A DNA stretch of 45,142 nucleotides from CAVVYW01 sp963752605 (GCA_963752605.1 CAVVYW010000002.1:1-45142), one strand, 5' to 3'. Positions 7,901-18,099 are shown, counted from the first letter of the stretch. The notes: generated by a model from the letters alone, not told the origin. Numbers and translations: made by a program.

Positions 7901-9664
7901 CGGCAAGAAGGTCTCCGAGAAGGTCGCCGCGGCCAGGAACGCCTCGCCCGGCACCGACCTGATCTCACCGTCCAACAACCACGACCTCTACTCGATCGAG
8001 GATCTGGCCGAGCTGATCGACGAGCTGAAGACGGTCAACCCCGACCTGCGCGTCTCGGTCAAGGTGCCGGTGGTGCCGAACGTCGGCACGATCGGGCTCG
8101 GGATCGCCAAGGCCGGCGCCGACATCATCACCCTGAGCGGGTTCGAGGGCGGCACCGGCGCCGCGCGCCAGCACGCCCTCCGCCACACCGGGCTGCCGTC
8201 GGACATCGGCACCCGCGCCGTCCACCGGGCGCTGATGGAGGCGGGGATCCGCAACCGCGTGGAGATCTGGGCCGACGGCGGCTACCGCCACGCCCACGAC
8301 ATCGTGAAGTTGCATTGCATGGGCGCGAACCGCGTCGCCTTCGGCACCCTGGCGATGGTCTCCCTCGGCTGCACGATCTGTCGCGGCTGCCAGCTCGACA
8401 CTTGCCACGTCGGGATCGCAACCTCGATCGAGACCGTCGAGCAGGCCCAGGACCACGGACTGAAGAAGTTCACGCCGGTCGAGAACGGCGCCGAGAGCTC
8501 CGCCCGCTTCTTCCAGGCGATGGGCGAGGAGGTCAAGGAGGTGGTCGGCTCGCTCGGCTACGACCGCGCCCAGGACCTGATCGGCCGCTACGACCTGCTC
8601 GAGCAGATCTCCCACGAGGACCAGGTCGACCTGGCCGAGCTGATCACCCCGCTCGAGGAGTACCTCGACCTCGAGCCGATCGATATGCCGGTCTCAGAGA
8701 AGGAGCTGGTCGAGGCGCGCGCCGAGGCCGGGCTGGTCCGGGCCAAGCCGATCCGGATGGAGCCGAAGCAGGCCTCCAGCGAAATCGCCAAGCTCGGCGA
8801 CAAGGTCTTCGAGGGCTCCTGCGTCAGCGTGGAGTTCCCGCGTCCCACCGACGCCCACGACCGGGTGCTCGGCACCGAGCTTTCCGGCGCGATCGCCCGC
8901 GCGCGGATCTACGAGGGCGCCCCGGAGGGGACACAGAACGACGAGCTGGCGGAGCTGACCTTCAACGGCGGGTCAGCGTCGCCGGCCAGGGCTTCGGCGC
9001 CTTCAACGAGTGGGGCGTGCTTTGCCGGGTCGAGGGCGGCGCCCAGGACGGCGTCGCCAAGGCGATGCTCGGCGGCACCGTCTCGATCATGAAGGGCAAG
9101 AACTCCGAGGGCCGGCGGATCAACGGCTCGGTCGGCAAGAGCTTCGCCTACGGGGCGCAGCGCGGCCGGCTGTTCGTGCAGGGCTCGGCCGACTCGCGCT
9201 TCTGCATCCGGCTGTCCGGCGCCGACGTGGTGCTGGGCGGCGAGCCGGAGGAGCCGGTTGACGACTCCAAGGGCTGCATCGTCGACCGCGCCAACGCCAA
9301 GGGCTTCGCCTTCGAGTACATGACCTCGGGCCGCGCCGCCGTGCTCGGCGACATCGGCCCCTGGGCCTGCGCCGGGATGACCGGCGGCCGTGTCTACATC
9401 CGGGTCAGCGACGAGCTGGGTCTGACCCGGGAGGCGATCTCCTCACGCCTGGGTGAGGGCGCCAAGGTCAGCCTCGAGGAGCTCGACGCCGAGGGCCGGC
9501 TCGACCTCGAGGACCTGCTCGGCCACTACACGCAGGAGCTCCAGGCCACCGATCAGGACGACGAGGCCGACCGCATCAGCGCCCTGCTCGGGGACGCCAA
9601 CGCCAACTTCCTGATGATCATCCCGGAGAAGGTCCAGGCGGACCCGTCCATCTCGACGGAATAG
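4989..9664 (+). CDS. gltB: Glutamate synthase large subunit (one frameshift)
   Basis: Makes glutamate from glutamine and 2-oxoglutarate. GTG 4989 follows GGAGGTGA. A 36-residue propeptide precedes Cys37 (DKDACAIYASV), the N-terminal nucleophile of the glutaminase domain; GDGCGLLVDIP and FGHNRYSTNT are glutaminase motifs. The FMN/2-oxoglutarate domain contains SNNHDLYSIEDLAELI and GGTGAARQHALRHTG. The 3Fe-4S Cys are in CTICRGCQLDTC (Cys1128, Cys1134, Cys1139). Near 8970 the frame shifts by one missing base, after ELTFNGG. The C-terminal GXGXG beta-helix domain continues VSVAGQGFGAFNEWGVLC to TAG 9662-9664. Repaired length is about 1,558 residues, normal for GltB. gltD is not in the window. The shift is probably a sequence error. 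Confidence 0.95.
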
Positions 9665-9700
9665 GCTCATCGCGCGCCTGATGCGCGGCGAACGCTTCGA

Positions 9701-9726
9701 GTCCCTGTAACGTCCGCCACAGGGAC
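9701..9726 (+). terminator. Inverted repeat after gltB
   Basis: GTCCCTG (9701-9707) and CAGGGAC (9720-9726) form a perfect 7-bp stem with a 12-nt loop, in the gap between gltB and the phosphatase gene. No T-run follows. It could be a terminator or an operator. Confidence 0.3.
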
Positions 9727-9779
9727 ATGGAGAGGCCAGTAGGGAAACTGGCGCACGAGGGGACCCGAGGGGACGTCGG

Positions 9780-10996
9780 GTGCGCCCAACGCGCCGTCCG
9801 ACCAGCTCGACGCGCTGAAGCAGGTCACCGAGGCGACGCTCGCCTACCTGGACCTCGACGACCTACTCGCCGAGCTGCTCGACAGGGTGACCGCGATCCT
9901 CGATACGGACACCGCCGCCGTGCTGCTGCTGGAGGACGGCGCGGAGACGCTGGCGGCTCGTGCCGCCAAGGGCCTCGAGGAGGAGGTGGAGCGCGGATTC
10001 CGCCTGCCGGTCGGACAGGGCTTTGCCGGACGCGTGGCGGCCACCCGCGAACCGGTGGCGATTCCCGACCTGGAGAACTCCGAGGTCGAGGTCCTGAACC
10101 CGCTGATGCGGGAGAAGGGCGTCCGGTCGCTGCTGGGCGTACCGCTGATCGTCGAGGGCAGGCTCACCGGGGTGCTCCACGTGGGCACTCTCTCGCCTCG
10201 GAGCTGGAGCGACAGCGACGCCGAGCTGCTGCAGGCAGTCGCCGACCGCGTCGGGCTCGCGATCGACCACGCCCGGATGGCGGCTCAGCACAAGATCTCC
10301 AAGACGCTGCAGCGGAGCCTGCTGCCGCGCAGCCTGCCATCGCTCCCCGGGATCGAGCTCGCGGCGCGCTATCTGCCCGCCGCGGGCGACACGGACGTGG
10401 GCGGCGACTGGTATGACGTGATCGGGCTGGGTGATGAGAAGGTCGGCCTGGCGATCGGCGACGTGGCTGGCAAGGGCCTGACGGCGGCCATCTTCATGGG
10501 GCAGATCCGGAGCGCCATTCGGGCCTACGCGCTCGATGGCGGCAGCCCCGCCGAGGTGCTCGCCAAGCTGGCGCGCTTCGCCGACTCGGAGGCCGGGACG
10601 ATGGCGACGATCATCTACGCGACGCTTGAGCTATCCACCCTGGAGCTCGAGTTCGCCCGCGCGGGTCATCCCCATCCCCTGATCGTCCACGGCGACGGCG
10701 CGGCCAGTTATCTGAGCGTGGACGGGGGCCCGCCGATCGGGAGCGGCGGGAAACCGGCCTTCCAGGATGAAGCCGTGACGATGAGGCCGTCGGACACCCT
10801 GCTGCTCTACACCGACGGGCTGATCGAGCGGCGAGGCCGGCCCCTCTCTGATGGCGAGGAGAGGCTGGCCGCCATCGCGGGGTCCGCCCCGAGCGGGATC
10901 GAGCAGAAATGCACCGAGATCATCGACCGGATGACCGAGGGCGAGGAGGTCAATGACGACATCGCGGTTCTCGCCGTGCAGGCGGTTCACGCCTAG
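9780..10996 (+). CDS. GAF-SpoIIE (RsbU-type) serine phosphatase
   Basis: A PP2C-like phosphatase of the RsbU/SpoIIE group, which typically dephosphorylates anti-anti-sigma factors. A GAF domain spans roughly residues 20-165 (ILDTDTAAVLLLEDG, LPVGQGFAGRVA, LLGVPLIVEGRLTGVLHVG). The phosphatase domain follows with the metal motifs DVGGDWYDVI, GDVAGKGLTAAIFM, DTLLLYTDGLIERRG and NDDIAVLAVQ. There is no membrane segment. The start is unresolved: the coding frame is open back to 9743 but has no ATG, GTG or TTG before 9887, which would cut into the GAF domain. GTG 9780, 7 nt after GAGGGG, fits if one base is missing just after it. A histidine kinase follows. Confidence 0.85.
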
Positions 10997-11061
10997 TCCT
11001 CTCGTCCAGCAGGCGGGTGCCTGACGCAAGCAGCACGGCTGCGGACGCCGATACGTGAGTG

Positions 11062-11078
11062 AGGGCCGGAAAGGCCCT
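11062..11078 (+). terminator. Short GC hairpin before the histidine kinase
   Basis: AGGGCC, loop GGAAA, GGCCCT. It lies between the phosphatase stop and the kinase start, with no T-run. Weak evidence for termination or attenuation. Confidence 0.25.
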
Positions 11079-11123
11079 GCTCGCCATGGATGACATCTTC
11101 GAAATTCACCGCCGGAGCGCTCG

Positions 11124-12893
11124 GTGACCCCGCGGGGCGACCTGAGGAAGCTGGCGCAGGTCGCAAAGCTTCCGGTCGGGCCGGGCTTCAGCGAGCGCCT
11201 GCAGGATGCGCTGGCGGAGTCCTCCCAGGAGGCCGCCACCATGTCGGCCGAGATCGCGATGGCGGTCGTTCAGAGCTCCCACGAGGCGTTCATCGGGATG
11301 GACGCGGAGGGCGTGATCACGACCTGGAACCCCGCCGCGGAGCAGGTCTTCGGCTGGTCGGCGGAGGGGGCGATTGGCCGGACGCTCGAGGGGACGCTCG
11401 TTCCGGAGCAGGTTCGGGTGGAGTACCGCAAGCTGCTCGAGCGGATTCTCTGGTCCGGCGACGAGTCGGTGCTCGACCGCACGCTGGAGACGACCGCGCT
11501 GTGCTCGGACGGCCGTGAGATCCCGGTCGAGCTGACCGCCTCCTCGTTCAAGGGAAAGGACGGCTGGCACTTCCACGCCTTCATCCGTGACATCACGGAC
11601 CGCCGCCGCGCAGAGTCCTACCGGCAGGTCCAGCTCGCGGTGGCCGGCGTACTGGCCGACTCCCCGAGCGTCGCCGACGCGGTGCCGCGGGTGATCGAGG
11701 TGATCGCCGACGGACTCGGGTGGGAGGTCGGCGTCCATTGGGCCTCCGCGAACGGCGCGGGCCTCGAATGCGAGTCCGTCTGGCTCTCCCCCGACTCGGA
11801 GATGACCGAGTTCGAGCGCGCGACGAGGGCGGGCACGATTCCGGCCGGGGAGGGATTTCCGGGCTTCGTGACCGTTGACGGCGCGCCGCTCCTGATCGAG
11901 GAGCTGAGTGAGGAGGACGGATTCACCAGGGTGGATGCGGCCGCTGAGGCGGGGCTGCGGGGGGCGATCGCGCTGCCGCTACTGCGCGAGGCCGAGCCGA
12001 TCGGGGCGCTCGAGTTCTTCAGCACGGAGCCCCGGCCGCCTGACGACGAGCTGAGCCAGATCCTCTCCGTGATCACGACCCAGCTCGGGCATTTCATCGC
12101 TCGGCGCGAGGCGGAGCGCGAGGCCGAGCGCATGAAGGACGACTTCTTCAGCATGGTCTCGCACGAGTTGCGGACACCGCTCACGTCGGTGATCGGGTAC
12201 GCCGAGATGCTCCTCCGCAAGGACGGCCAGAATCTGAGCGAACAGGGGCTGCAGATGGTCGATGTGATCAGGCGCAACGCCAAGCGCGAGTTGAGGCTGG
12301 TCGGTGACCTCCTCACCCTGGTGAGGATCGAGAACGGCCGCTTCGAGGTGGAGCCGGGGACGATCGAGCTGCCCCGGGTCGTCGCGCAGGCGGCCGAGGC
12401 GGCGGGTCCCGCGGCCGAGACCTGCGGCGTACGGATACTCGTCGACTCCCAGCCGGTGCCGGCCTTCGAGGGGGATTCGGAGCGGATCGGCCAGGTGATC
12501 GACAACCTGCTGAGCAACGCGATCAAGTTCACCTTCGGAGAGGCCGGGAAGGTCACCGTTCGCGCCCACGCGGAGGGCGAGACGGCCGTGATCGAGGTCG
12601 AGGACACCGGCCGCGGCATCTCGAAGGAGGACCAGGCGCACCTCTTCGAACGGCTCTACCGGACGAAGAGCGCCGAGAAGGACCACGTCCCCGGGACCGG
12701 GCTCGGCCTGACGATCGTCAAGGCGATCGTCGAGGCGCACGGCGGCCGGATCGCAGTGCGAAGCGAGTTGGGCCAGGGCACGACCTTCCGGGTGGAGCTC
12801 CCGATCCGCCCGCCGGCGGTGTCGGCAGAGCCGGAGGCGAACGGCTCGGCGCCGCTCGCCGAGGCCGTTCCGATCAGGGCCGAAGCGCGCTAG
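11124..12893 (+). CDS. Cytoplasmic PAS-GAF sensor histidine kinase
   Basis: 589 residues. A PAS domain (about 40-150: SSHEAFIGMDAEGVITTWNPAAEQVFGW, cut here in the middle of the motif) is followed by a GAF domain (about 165-320). HisKA carries His347 in SHELRTPLTSVIGYAEM, and the HATPase domain has the N box NLLSNAIKF, G1 DTGRGI and G2 GTGLGLTIVK. The protein autophosphorylates His347 and passes the phosphate to a response regulator, but no regulator gene is adjacent. There is no transmembrane segment, so it senses an internal signal. GTG 11124 lacks a good ribosome-binding site. A 13-codon ORF (11086-11127) overlaps it as GTGA and could couple translation. The stop overlaps that of the convergent FHA gene. 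Confidence 0.88.
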   Translation: MTPRGDLRKLAQVAKLPVGPGFSERLQDALAESSQEAATMSAEIAMAVVQSSHEAFIGMDAEGVITTWNPAAEQVFGWSAEGAIGRTLEGTLVPEQVRVEYRKLLERILWSGDESVLDRTLETTALCSDGREIPVELTASSFKGKDGWHFHAFIRDITDRRRAESYRQVQLAVAGVLADSPSVADAVPRVIEVIADGLGWEVGVHWASANGAGLECESVWLSPDSEMTEFERATRAGTIPAGEGFPGFVTVDGAPLLIEELSEEDGFTRVDAAAEAGLRGAIALPLLREAEPIGALEFFSTEPRPPDDELSQILSVITTQLGHFIARREAEREAERMKDDFFSMVSHELRTPLTSVIGYAEMLLRKDGQNLSEQGLQMVDVIRRNAKRELRLVGDLLTLVRIENGRFEVEPGTIELPRVVAQAAEAAGPAAETCGVRILVDSQPVPAFEGDSERIGQVIDNLLSNAIKFTFGEAGKVTVRAHAEGETAVIEVEDTGRGISKEDQAHLFERLYRTKSAEKDHVPGTGLGLTIVKAIVEAHGGRIAVRSELGQGTTFRVELPIRPPAVSAEPEANGSAPLAEAVPIRAEAR

Positions 12894-13471
12894 ACCGTCT
12901 CGGCCGGGGCGCCGGCCGACTCGACCACGTGCAGCGTGTAGCGGCCGATCTGGAGCTCGTCACCGTCGCAGAGGGGGCTCCAGTCCACCAGCGCCTCGTT
13001 CACGCAGATCCCGTTGGTCGAGCGGTCGTCGAGGACCCGCAGCTCGCCCTCGGCCGTCTTCACTATTACGGCGTGGCGGCGTGACACCGTCGGGTCGTTG
13101 AGGCAGATGTCCGCCGAGCCCGAGCGCCCGATCCGCGACCAGCCGTCGCGGAGCTTGATCACCCGCGAGCGGCCGTCGGCGAACATGGCCAGGTACTTGC
13201 CCGGCTCCGGAATCGAGTCGCGGACGCGCTGAAGCCAATCGGCCGGCTCGGGCATCGCCCTGGTGATCGAGATGCCCAGCGTCGGCTGCTCGCTCTCGAA
13301 GATCGAGGCGCGGCGAAATCGCGAGCTGCCGCAGTTGGGGCACTCGGGGAACTCATCCGCGGGGGCGAGCGAGACGGGGTAGGAGCAGTCGGTGCAGAGG
13401 AAGGAGCCGGACCCGTCGACGGGATCTCCCGTCTCACGGACCTCGTCCTTGCGCTGTCCAATCGCCGTCAT
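12890..13471 (-). CDS. Zinc-ribbon FHA-domain protein
   Basis: 193 residues from ATG 13471. A four-Cys zinc ribbon (Cys26, Cys29, Cys44, Cys47; CTDC and CPNC) is followed by a linker. A C-terminal FHA domain at about 105-193 has the conserved GRSGSADI, SRRHAVI and STNGICVN motifs for binding phosphothreonine. FHA proteins read Ser/Thr kinase signalling, and zinc-ribbon FHA proteins are common in actinobacteria. The possible start upstream of 13471 would add unlikely sequence. The stop codon overlaps the histidine kinase stop by four bases (CTAG). Confidence 0.85.
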   Translation of the reverse strand: MTAIGQRKDEVRETGDPVDGSGSFLCTDCSYPVSLAPADEFPECPNCGSSRFRRASIFESEQPTLGISITRAMPEPADWLQRVRDSIPEPGKYLAMFADGRSRVIKLRDGWSRIGRSGSADICLNDPTVSRRHAVIVKTAEGELRVLDDRSTNGICVNEALVDWSPLCDGDELQIGRYTLHVVESAGAPAETV

Positions 13472-13561
13472 CGCCAGGGGCGACCGATGGTACTCCCCTA
13501 CCGGATTTTGTCGAGTTCCGCACAAATGCACCCCCCGCAAAGTCGGCGTTTTCCCGGCAGA

Positions 13562-13567
13562 TAGAAT
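13562..13567 (+). promoter_or_regulatory. -10 box TAGAAT of the 13578 gene (leaderless)
   Basis: TAGAAT is 10 nt before ATG 13578, with no ribosome-binding site in between. Confidence 0.45.
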
Positions 13568-13577
13568 CGCCGCCGCG

Positions 13578-14087
13578 ATGGGGCCGATCTCGCTCTCCAC
13601 CTCCGTGGACGCCTCGCGCGAGGAGGTCTTCGACTTCATCGCCGATCTCGGCATCCGACCTGCCTGGACCGACCACTTTGCCGCTGACTACCGCCTGGAG
13701 CGGATTCCCGCGGCCGGCCGGGGGGCGGCTGCGCGCTTTCGCGTCGATGCACCGGGCGGCCTGGCCTTCATGGAGACGGTGATCGCGGAGGCCGAGCGCC
13801 CGCACAAGGTCGTCGAGCACGGGCGGGGCGGGCGCTGGGACCGGATCCCGATCCACACCACCTGGGAGCTGACCGAGGAGTCCGGGGTGACGACCGTCGA
13901 TCTTCACTTCTGGACCCGGCCCGAGCACCCGGTCGACCGGCTGCGCGAGATCGGCCGCTCGCGCTGGTGGCGCCGTCGCTGGTCGAAGGCGCTGCGCCGG
14001 ATGCGGGAGCTGATCGAGTCGGGGGCCCAGGACGTGCCCCGCGCCGGTGTAGCGGGCGCCGATCGCGTCCCCGCGTCCGTTCACTGA
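13578..14087 (+). CDS. SRPBCC-family (polyketide cyclase/START-like) protein
   Basis: 169 residues. It opens with ISLSTSVDASREEVFDFIADLG, the first strand and helix of the SRPBCC helix-grip fold. ARFRVDAPGGLAFMETVIAEAERP and TTWELTEESGVTTVDLHFW follow, then a long basic C-terminal helix (RWWRRRWSKALRRMRELI). Members bind hydrophobic ligands or act as cyclases; no catalytic residues can be assigned. The ATG choice follows the promoter at 13562. It is divergent from the FHA gene. Confidence 0.8.
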   Translation: MGPISLSTSVDASREEVFDFIADLGIRPAWTDHFAADYRLERIPAAGRGAAARFRVDAPGGLAFMETVIAEAERPHKVVEHGRGGRWDRIPIHTTWELTEESGVTTVDLHFWTRPEHPVDRLREIGRSRWWRRRWSKALRRMRELIESGAQDVPRAGVAGADRVPASVH

Positions 14088-14105
14088 GGCCACGGTCCCC
14101 CGGGA

Positions 14106-14111
14106 TAGACT
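14106..14111 (+). promoter_or_regulatory. -10 box TAGACT of the lipoprotein gene (leaderless)
   Basis: TAGACT, 9 nt, then ATG 14121. No ribosome-binding site is present. Confidence 0.5.
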
Positions 14112-14120
14112 GCCCGCCTC

Positions 14121-14673
14121 ATGAGACTCCGACGCAAGCGAGCCCTGGCCGTCGCGCTCTCGCTGGCCGCCCTGATGGTGGCGGCCGGCTGCGGCGAGGA
14201 GGAGCACAAGAGCGAGGTGGTCGAGGGCGAGCCGACTCGAGCTCGGCGAGGTCGAGTACAACGTCCAGATCACCCGCTTCCTCAACCCGAGCGACCCCGA
14301 GGACGGCGAATACCTGCAGGGCCAGCAGGTCCCGCCGCCGAAGCCCGAGGACTCCTACCTCGCCGTCTTCATCGAAGTGGAGAACGAGGGCGACACCGAC
14401 GCGACGCTTCCCGCGGAGGCGGACCTGGACGTCGTGGACACCACCGACCAGACCTACCCGCCGCTGGCACCCACGAACGTCTTCATGCTCGACCTCGGAG
14501 GCAAGATCGGGGCCGGCGAGGAGCTGCCGGAGCCCGACACGGCGGCGGCTTCCGGGGCGACTGAGGGCCTGATCATCCTCTTCCTGGTCCCCGCGAACAT
14601 CGGGGCGAACCGGCCGCTCGAGCTGGAGATCGGCGCGGGCGGCGAAGAGGGCAAGATCGAGCTCGACATCTAA
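14121..14673 (+). CDS. Lipoprotein of unknown function (one frameshift)
   Basis: The N-terminus MRLRRKRALAVALSLAAL ends in a lipobox, LMVAAGCGEEE, so Cys25 would be lipidated and the protein anchored outside the membrane. Near 14240 the frame shifts by one extra base. The remainder reads ELGEVEYNVQITRFLNP, SYLAVFIEVENEGDTDATLP and PLELEIGAGGEEGKIELDI. This is a beta-sandwich pattern like the DUF4352/telomeric-repeat-factor-like extracellular domains seen on actinobacterial lipoproteins. Repaired length is about 183 residues. The next gene begins 5 nt after the TAA stop, so they form an operon. Confidence 0.7.
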
Positions 14674-14678
14674 AGAGG

Positions 14679-14990
14679 ATGACCAGGCCCCGCCTCCAGG
14701 CGATCCTCGCGATCGGGGCGATCGGCGCCGCGCTCGTCCTGGTCAACCTGCTCGGGACCGCCGGCGGGGTGATCGGGGTCGGGCTGATGATCCTGGCGAC
14801 GGTGCTCACCGCCCCAGCCGCGCCTCAACCGGCCTCGGGCGGTATCAACTGGTGGGCCTTGATCGCGGCCGGCACCGCGCTCGCGCTCATCGGGGTGCCG
14901 CTGGCGCTTGCCGTGGAGGCGATCGGCGGCCTGATCGCCGCGATCGGCGGCGGCCTGGTGATCGTCGGCGTCGCGTTCGGGATGCCCTAG
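14679..14990 (+). CDS. Small four-helix membrane protein
   Basis: 103 residues starting at ATG 14679, five bases after the lipoprotein stop. Nearly the whole sequence is hydrophobic: helices near residues 8-25, 28-45, 55-75 and 78-100, separated by a short Ala/Pro linker (TAPAAPQPASGG). Glycine-rich motifs (GGVIGVG, GGLIAAIGGGLVIVG) suggest tight helix packing. No family is recognised. It is probably co-expressed with the lipoprotein. Confidence 0.65.
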   Translation: MTRPRLQAILAIGAIGAALVLVNLLGTAGGVIGVGLMILATVLTAPAAPQPASGGINWWALIAAGTALALIGVPLALAVEAIGGLIAAIGGGLVIVGVAFGMP

Positions 14991-14998
14991 GCCCTCAG

Positions 14999-16868
14999 CT
15001 ACTTCGACAGCGCGGCGCCCAGGATCTCCCGGGCCATCGGCGCAGCCACCTCGCCGCCGTCGGCGTCGGCGTCGATCAGCATCACCCCGATCGCGAGCTG
15101 CGGCGCGTCGGCCGGCGCGAACGCGAGGAACCAGGCGTCGACGATCTGCTCGGGGTCCTCGGCCTCACCGGTCTTCGGGTCGACCTTCGGCGGCGGCTGG
15201 TTCGGCTTCGGCCCGAGCTCCGCGGTCCCGGTCTTGCCGGCGACCTCCACGCCGGGCAGTGCCGCCTGGCTGCCGGTCCCCTCCGAGGAGACGACGGCCT
15301 TCATCAAGCCCTTGAGGGTGGTGGCGATCTCCGGCGAGGTCACCTCGGTCGGCTCGAAGTCGGACTGAAGCTCGGTGTCGGTGACGATGGGAGTGGGGCT
15401 GCGCGTTCCCTGGGCCGCGATCGTCTGTGCCACCGAGGCCATCCCGAGCGGGGTCGCAAGCACCCGGCCCTGGCCGATCGAGGTGGCCGCGAGGTCGGTG
15501 GCGCTGCCGAGGTTCTTCGGGAGCTCCATCTTGCCCGGCTCGGTCAGCTCCGTCGCCTGCTCGTCGTAGAGCGTCGGTTCCTCGTTCCAGCCGTAGTCCT
15601 CGGCGGTGTTCACCAGCTTCTTCTCGCCGACGTCCACTCCGAGTGGCGCAAAGACCGTGTTGCACGACTTGGCGAATGTCTGGGTGAAGGTGCCGCCGCA
15701 CAGTTCGTCGTGCGCGTTCTCGATCACGGCCGCGCCCTGCTCCGGGGCCGGGTTGATCGCGTCGACCGCCTCGAAGGTGTCCTCCAGCTTCACCTTCTTG
15801 TCCTCGAGCGCCGCGGTCGCCGTCACGACCTTGAACGTGGACCCCGGGGGTTGTGGGGAGGAGTATGCGGAGCCCGCCAGCGCCCGGACGGCTCCGGTCT
15901 TCGCATCCAGGACGGCGATACCGCCCGACTGGCCCCCAAGCACGTCCACGGTGAGTCGCTGGAGCTGGGGATCGATCGTCGTCTTCACCGGTTGTCCGGC
16001 GATCTGCTCGGCCGTCGCCAGGGTGCGGCCCTCGGCCGACTTGGGAACGTCGGGCAGCCGCGTGCCCTCCGGGACGGCGAGGAGCTCACCTCCCGGGCTG
16101 CCGGCGAGACGCGGGTTGAAGGCCAGCTCGAGGCCGCTCACCCCGGCCTCCTCGGACCCGGGATAGCCCAGCTCCTCGAGCTTGGTCCGGATCTCGGCGG
16201 TGGGCGTCCCGACCTCCCCGGCGATGTCGATCGCGTCCGAGCCGAGCGGCGACGTGCGGTTGTCCGGGGGGCCGGTCGCGAGCGGCACGCCGCCCTTTGC
16301 GAGGATCGCCGCCCGGGCGCCCAGCGTGAGGCGGCGCCCGACCCGCTCGCCCTCCGCGAGGTCGGGGAAGGTGAGGTGGGGCGCCCATACGATCTTCTCG
16401 TCCTGGACAGGGAGCCTCAGGCTCCCGTCCACCTGGTCGAACAGCCGCGTCCTCATCCCGACGTCGACCTCGACGACCCCATCGCTCGGTGACTTGGCAT
16501 CTCCCGGATTGATGGCCTCGGCGGTTGAGGCGGACTGGGCCTCCTGGTAGGCGGCGGCGAACTTCTCGAGCGGGAACTCCTCCTGCGCCTCCGGAGTCAG
16601 CTCGGCGTGCATCGCTGCGAAGTCCTGGTTGGCCCATGCCGTCGACGAACCGCTCGGCCATGTCCTGCTCCGCGGAGCCGGCCGCCATGACGGCGCCGAC
16701 GATGAAGGCGATCAGGGCGACCACGGCGAGCGGCAGCGCGCGCCTTCGCAAGCGCCGCTGGCGCTCGCTCAGCCGTTTTGGCGGCGGCCTTCTGTCCGGC
16801 GTCGGGCTGTAGGGATCCTCCCGCGGTGCCCGCTGCCTCGGCCGTGCTTCTGTCCCGGGCCGATCCAC
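14999..16868 (-). CDS. Penicillin-binding protein transpeptidase with NTF2-like domain (one frameshift)
   Basis: Cross-links peptidoglycan at the outer face of the membrane. After a basic N-terminus and one membrane helix (RRALPLAVVALIAFIVGAVM) comes an NTF2-like MecA_N-type domain (WANQDFAAMHAELTPEAQEE, part). A dimerisation domain follows, then the transpeptidase domain with the active-site serine in PPGSTFKVV (SxxK, about residue 343), SCN (SxN, about 400) and AGKTGTAE (KTG, about 544). The frame shifts near 16636, between AERFVDG and WANQDF, by one extra base. GTG 16868 is chosen because the minus-strand box TACCTT lies six bases upstream. It is a class B PBP of the PbpA/PBP2a type rather than FtsI. 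Confidence 0.9.
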
Positions 16869-16874
16869 GCCCGA

Positions 16875-16880
16875 AAGGTA
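16875..16880 (-). promoter_or_regulatory. -10 box TACCTT of the PBP gene (leaderless)
   Basis: On the minus strand TACCTT, six bases, GTG 16868. It defines the start of the penicillin-binding protein gene, and the gap to the divergent protease gene at 16939 is only 70 bp. Confidence 0.5.
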
Positions 16881-16938
16881 GTCCAGCGAGCAGCTTGACT
16901 CCGCAAAGGGGGGCCCGAACTCGGTTGAATCTGGCCGA

Positions 16939-18099
16939 GTGACGGGCCTGGATTGGCTGATCATCGCGTTCGCCCTGCTGATGGGCGCCTGGGGCTACCG
17001 CCAGGGCCTGATCGTGGGCGCCCTCAGCCTGGCCGGCTTCGCGGTCGGCGCCTTCCTGGGAAGCCGCATCGGCCCGGAGTTGCTCGCCGACGGCTCCGAA
17101 TCGCCGTACTCGCCGGCGGTGTCCCTGACGGGGGCGCTCCTCGTCGGCGGCCTCGTCGCCGTATCGCTGGAGACGGTGGCGGTCAGGGCCAGGCGGAGGA
17201 TCCTCGGGCCGGTCGGGCGGCGGCGAGCCGTAGCGATCGCGGAGGGAACTGGGGGAGCGCTGCTGCTCGTCGCTCTCGCCCTCGGCCTGGCCTGGCTGTT
17301 CGGCGCCGTGGCGCTCAACACGCCCGGTGCCAAGGACCTTCGGAAGGCGGTCCAGCAATCAGAGATCCTGCAGGCGCTCAACTCGACCTTCCCGCCGTCG
17401 GGCGACCTCCTCAACTTCCTGAACCGGATAGACCCGCGGGTCGCGATCAACGGCCCCGAGGCCGCGGTGGGGCCCCCCGACCCGGCCCTGGCCCAGGATC
17501 CCGAGGTGCTCGCCGCCAAGGAGGGCGTCGTCCGGGTGACGGGCACGGCATGCGGGCTCGGTGTGGAGGGTTCGGGGTGGCTGGCAGCCCCCGGGCTCGT
17601 GGTGACCAACGCGCACGTCGTCGCGGGGGAGGAGGACACGGTGGTCAGCACCTCGGAGGACGCCAGCGAGCACGAGGCCACCACGGTCCACTTCGACACG
17701 GTGAACGACCTCGCCCTGCTTCGGGTGGACGGGCTCGACGGGAGCGCGCTGAAGCCGGTTCCGGAGCCAAGCAGCGGCACGGCCGGCGCCGTGCTCGGCT
17801 TCCCGGAGAACGGGCCGTACAGGGTGACGCCGGCGCGGCTCGGGGCGACCACCGGCGTCGTCAGCGAGGACGCCTATGGCCATGGCCCGGTCATGCGCCA
17901 GCTGACCGCCCTCCGCGGCGAGGTCCGCAGCGGCAACTCGGGCGGCCCGATGGTGGACGGCGCCGGCCGGGTCCTGACCACCGTCTTCGCGTCCACCACG
18001 TCGGGAAAGCCGGGCGGGTATGGGATCCCGAACTCCGTCGTGAGCGACGCGCTGAGCGACTCGACCGGCGCGGTGGACACGGGTCCATGCACCCGGTAG
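16939..18099 (+). CDS. marP: MarP-type membrane serine protease (CvpA-trypsin fusion)
   Basis: 386 residues. Four N-terminal membrane helices (CvpA-like, residues about 5-125) are followed by a periplasmic chymotrypsin-fold domain. The catalytic triad is His226 (TNAHVV), Asp257 (VNDLALL) and Ser334 (SGNSGGP). Cys205 (TACGLG) and Cys384 (TGPCTR) match the position of the disulfide that locks mycobacterial MarP in its active form. MarP cleaves peptidoglycan hydrolases and is needed for acid and oxidative stress resistance. That fits its place opposite a penicillin-binding protein. A weak box GAATCT lies six bases before GTG 16939. Confidence 0.88.
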   Translation: MTGLDWLIIAFALLMGAWGYRQGLIVGALSLAGFAVGAFLGSRIGPELLADGSESPYSPAVSLTGALLVGGLVAVSLETVAVRARRRILGPVGRRRAVAIAEGTGGALLLVALALGLAWLFGAVALNTPGAKDLRKAVQQSEILQALNSTFPPSGDLLNFLNRIDPRVAINGPEAAVGPPDPALAQDPEVLAAKEGVVRVTGTACGLGVEGSGWLAAPGLVVTNAHVVAGEEDTVVSTSEDASEHEATTVHFDTVNDLALLRVDGLDGSALKPVPEPSSGTAGAVLGFPENGPYRVTPARLGATTGVVSEDAYGHGPVMRQLTALRGEVRSGNSGGPMVDGAGRVLTTVFASTTSGKPGGYGIPNSVVSDALSDSTGAVDTGPCTR

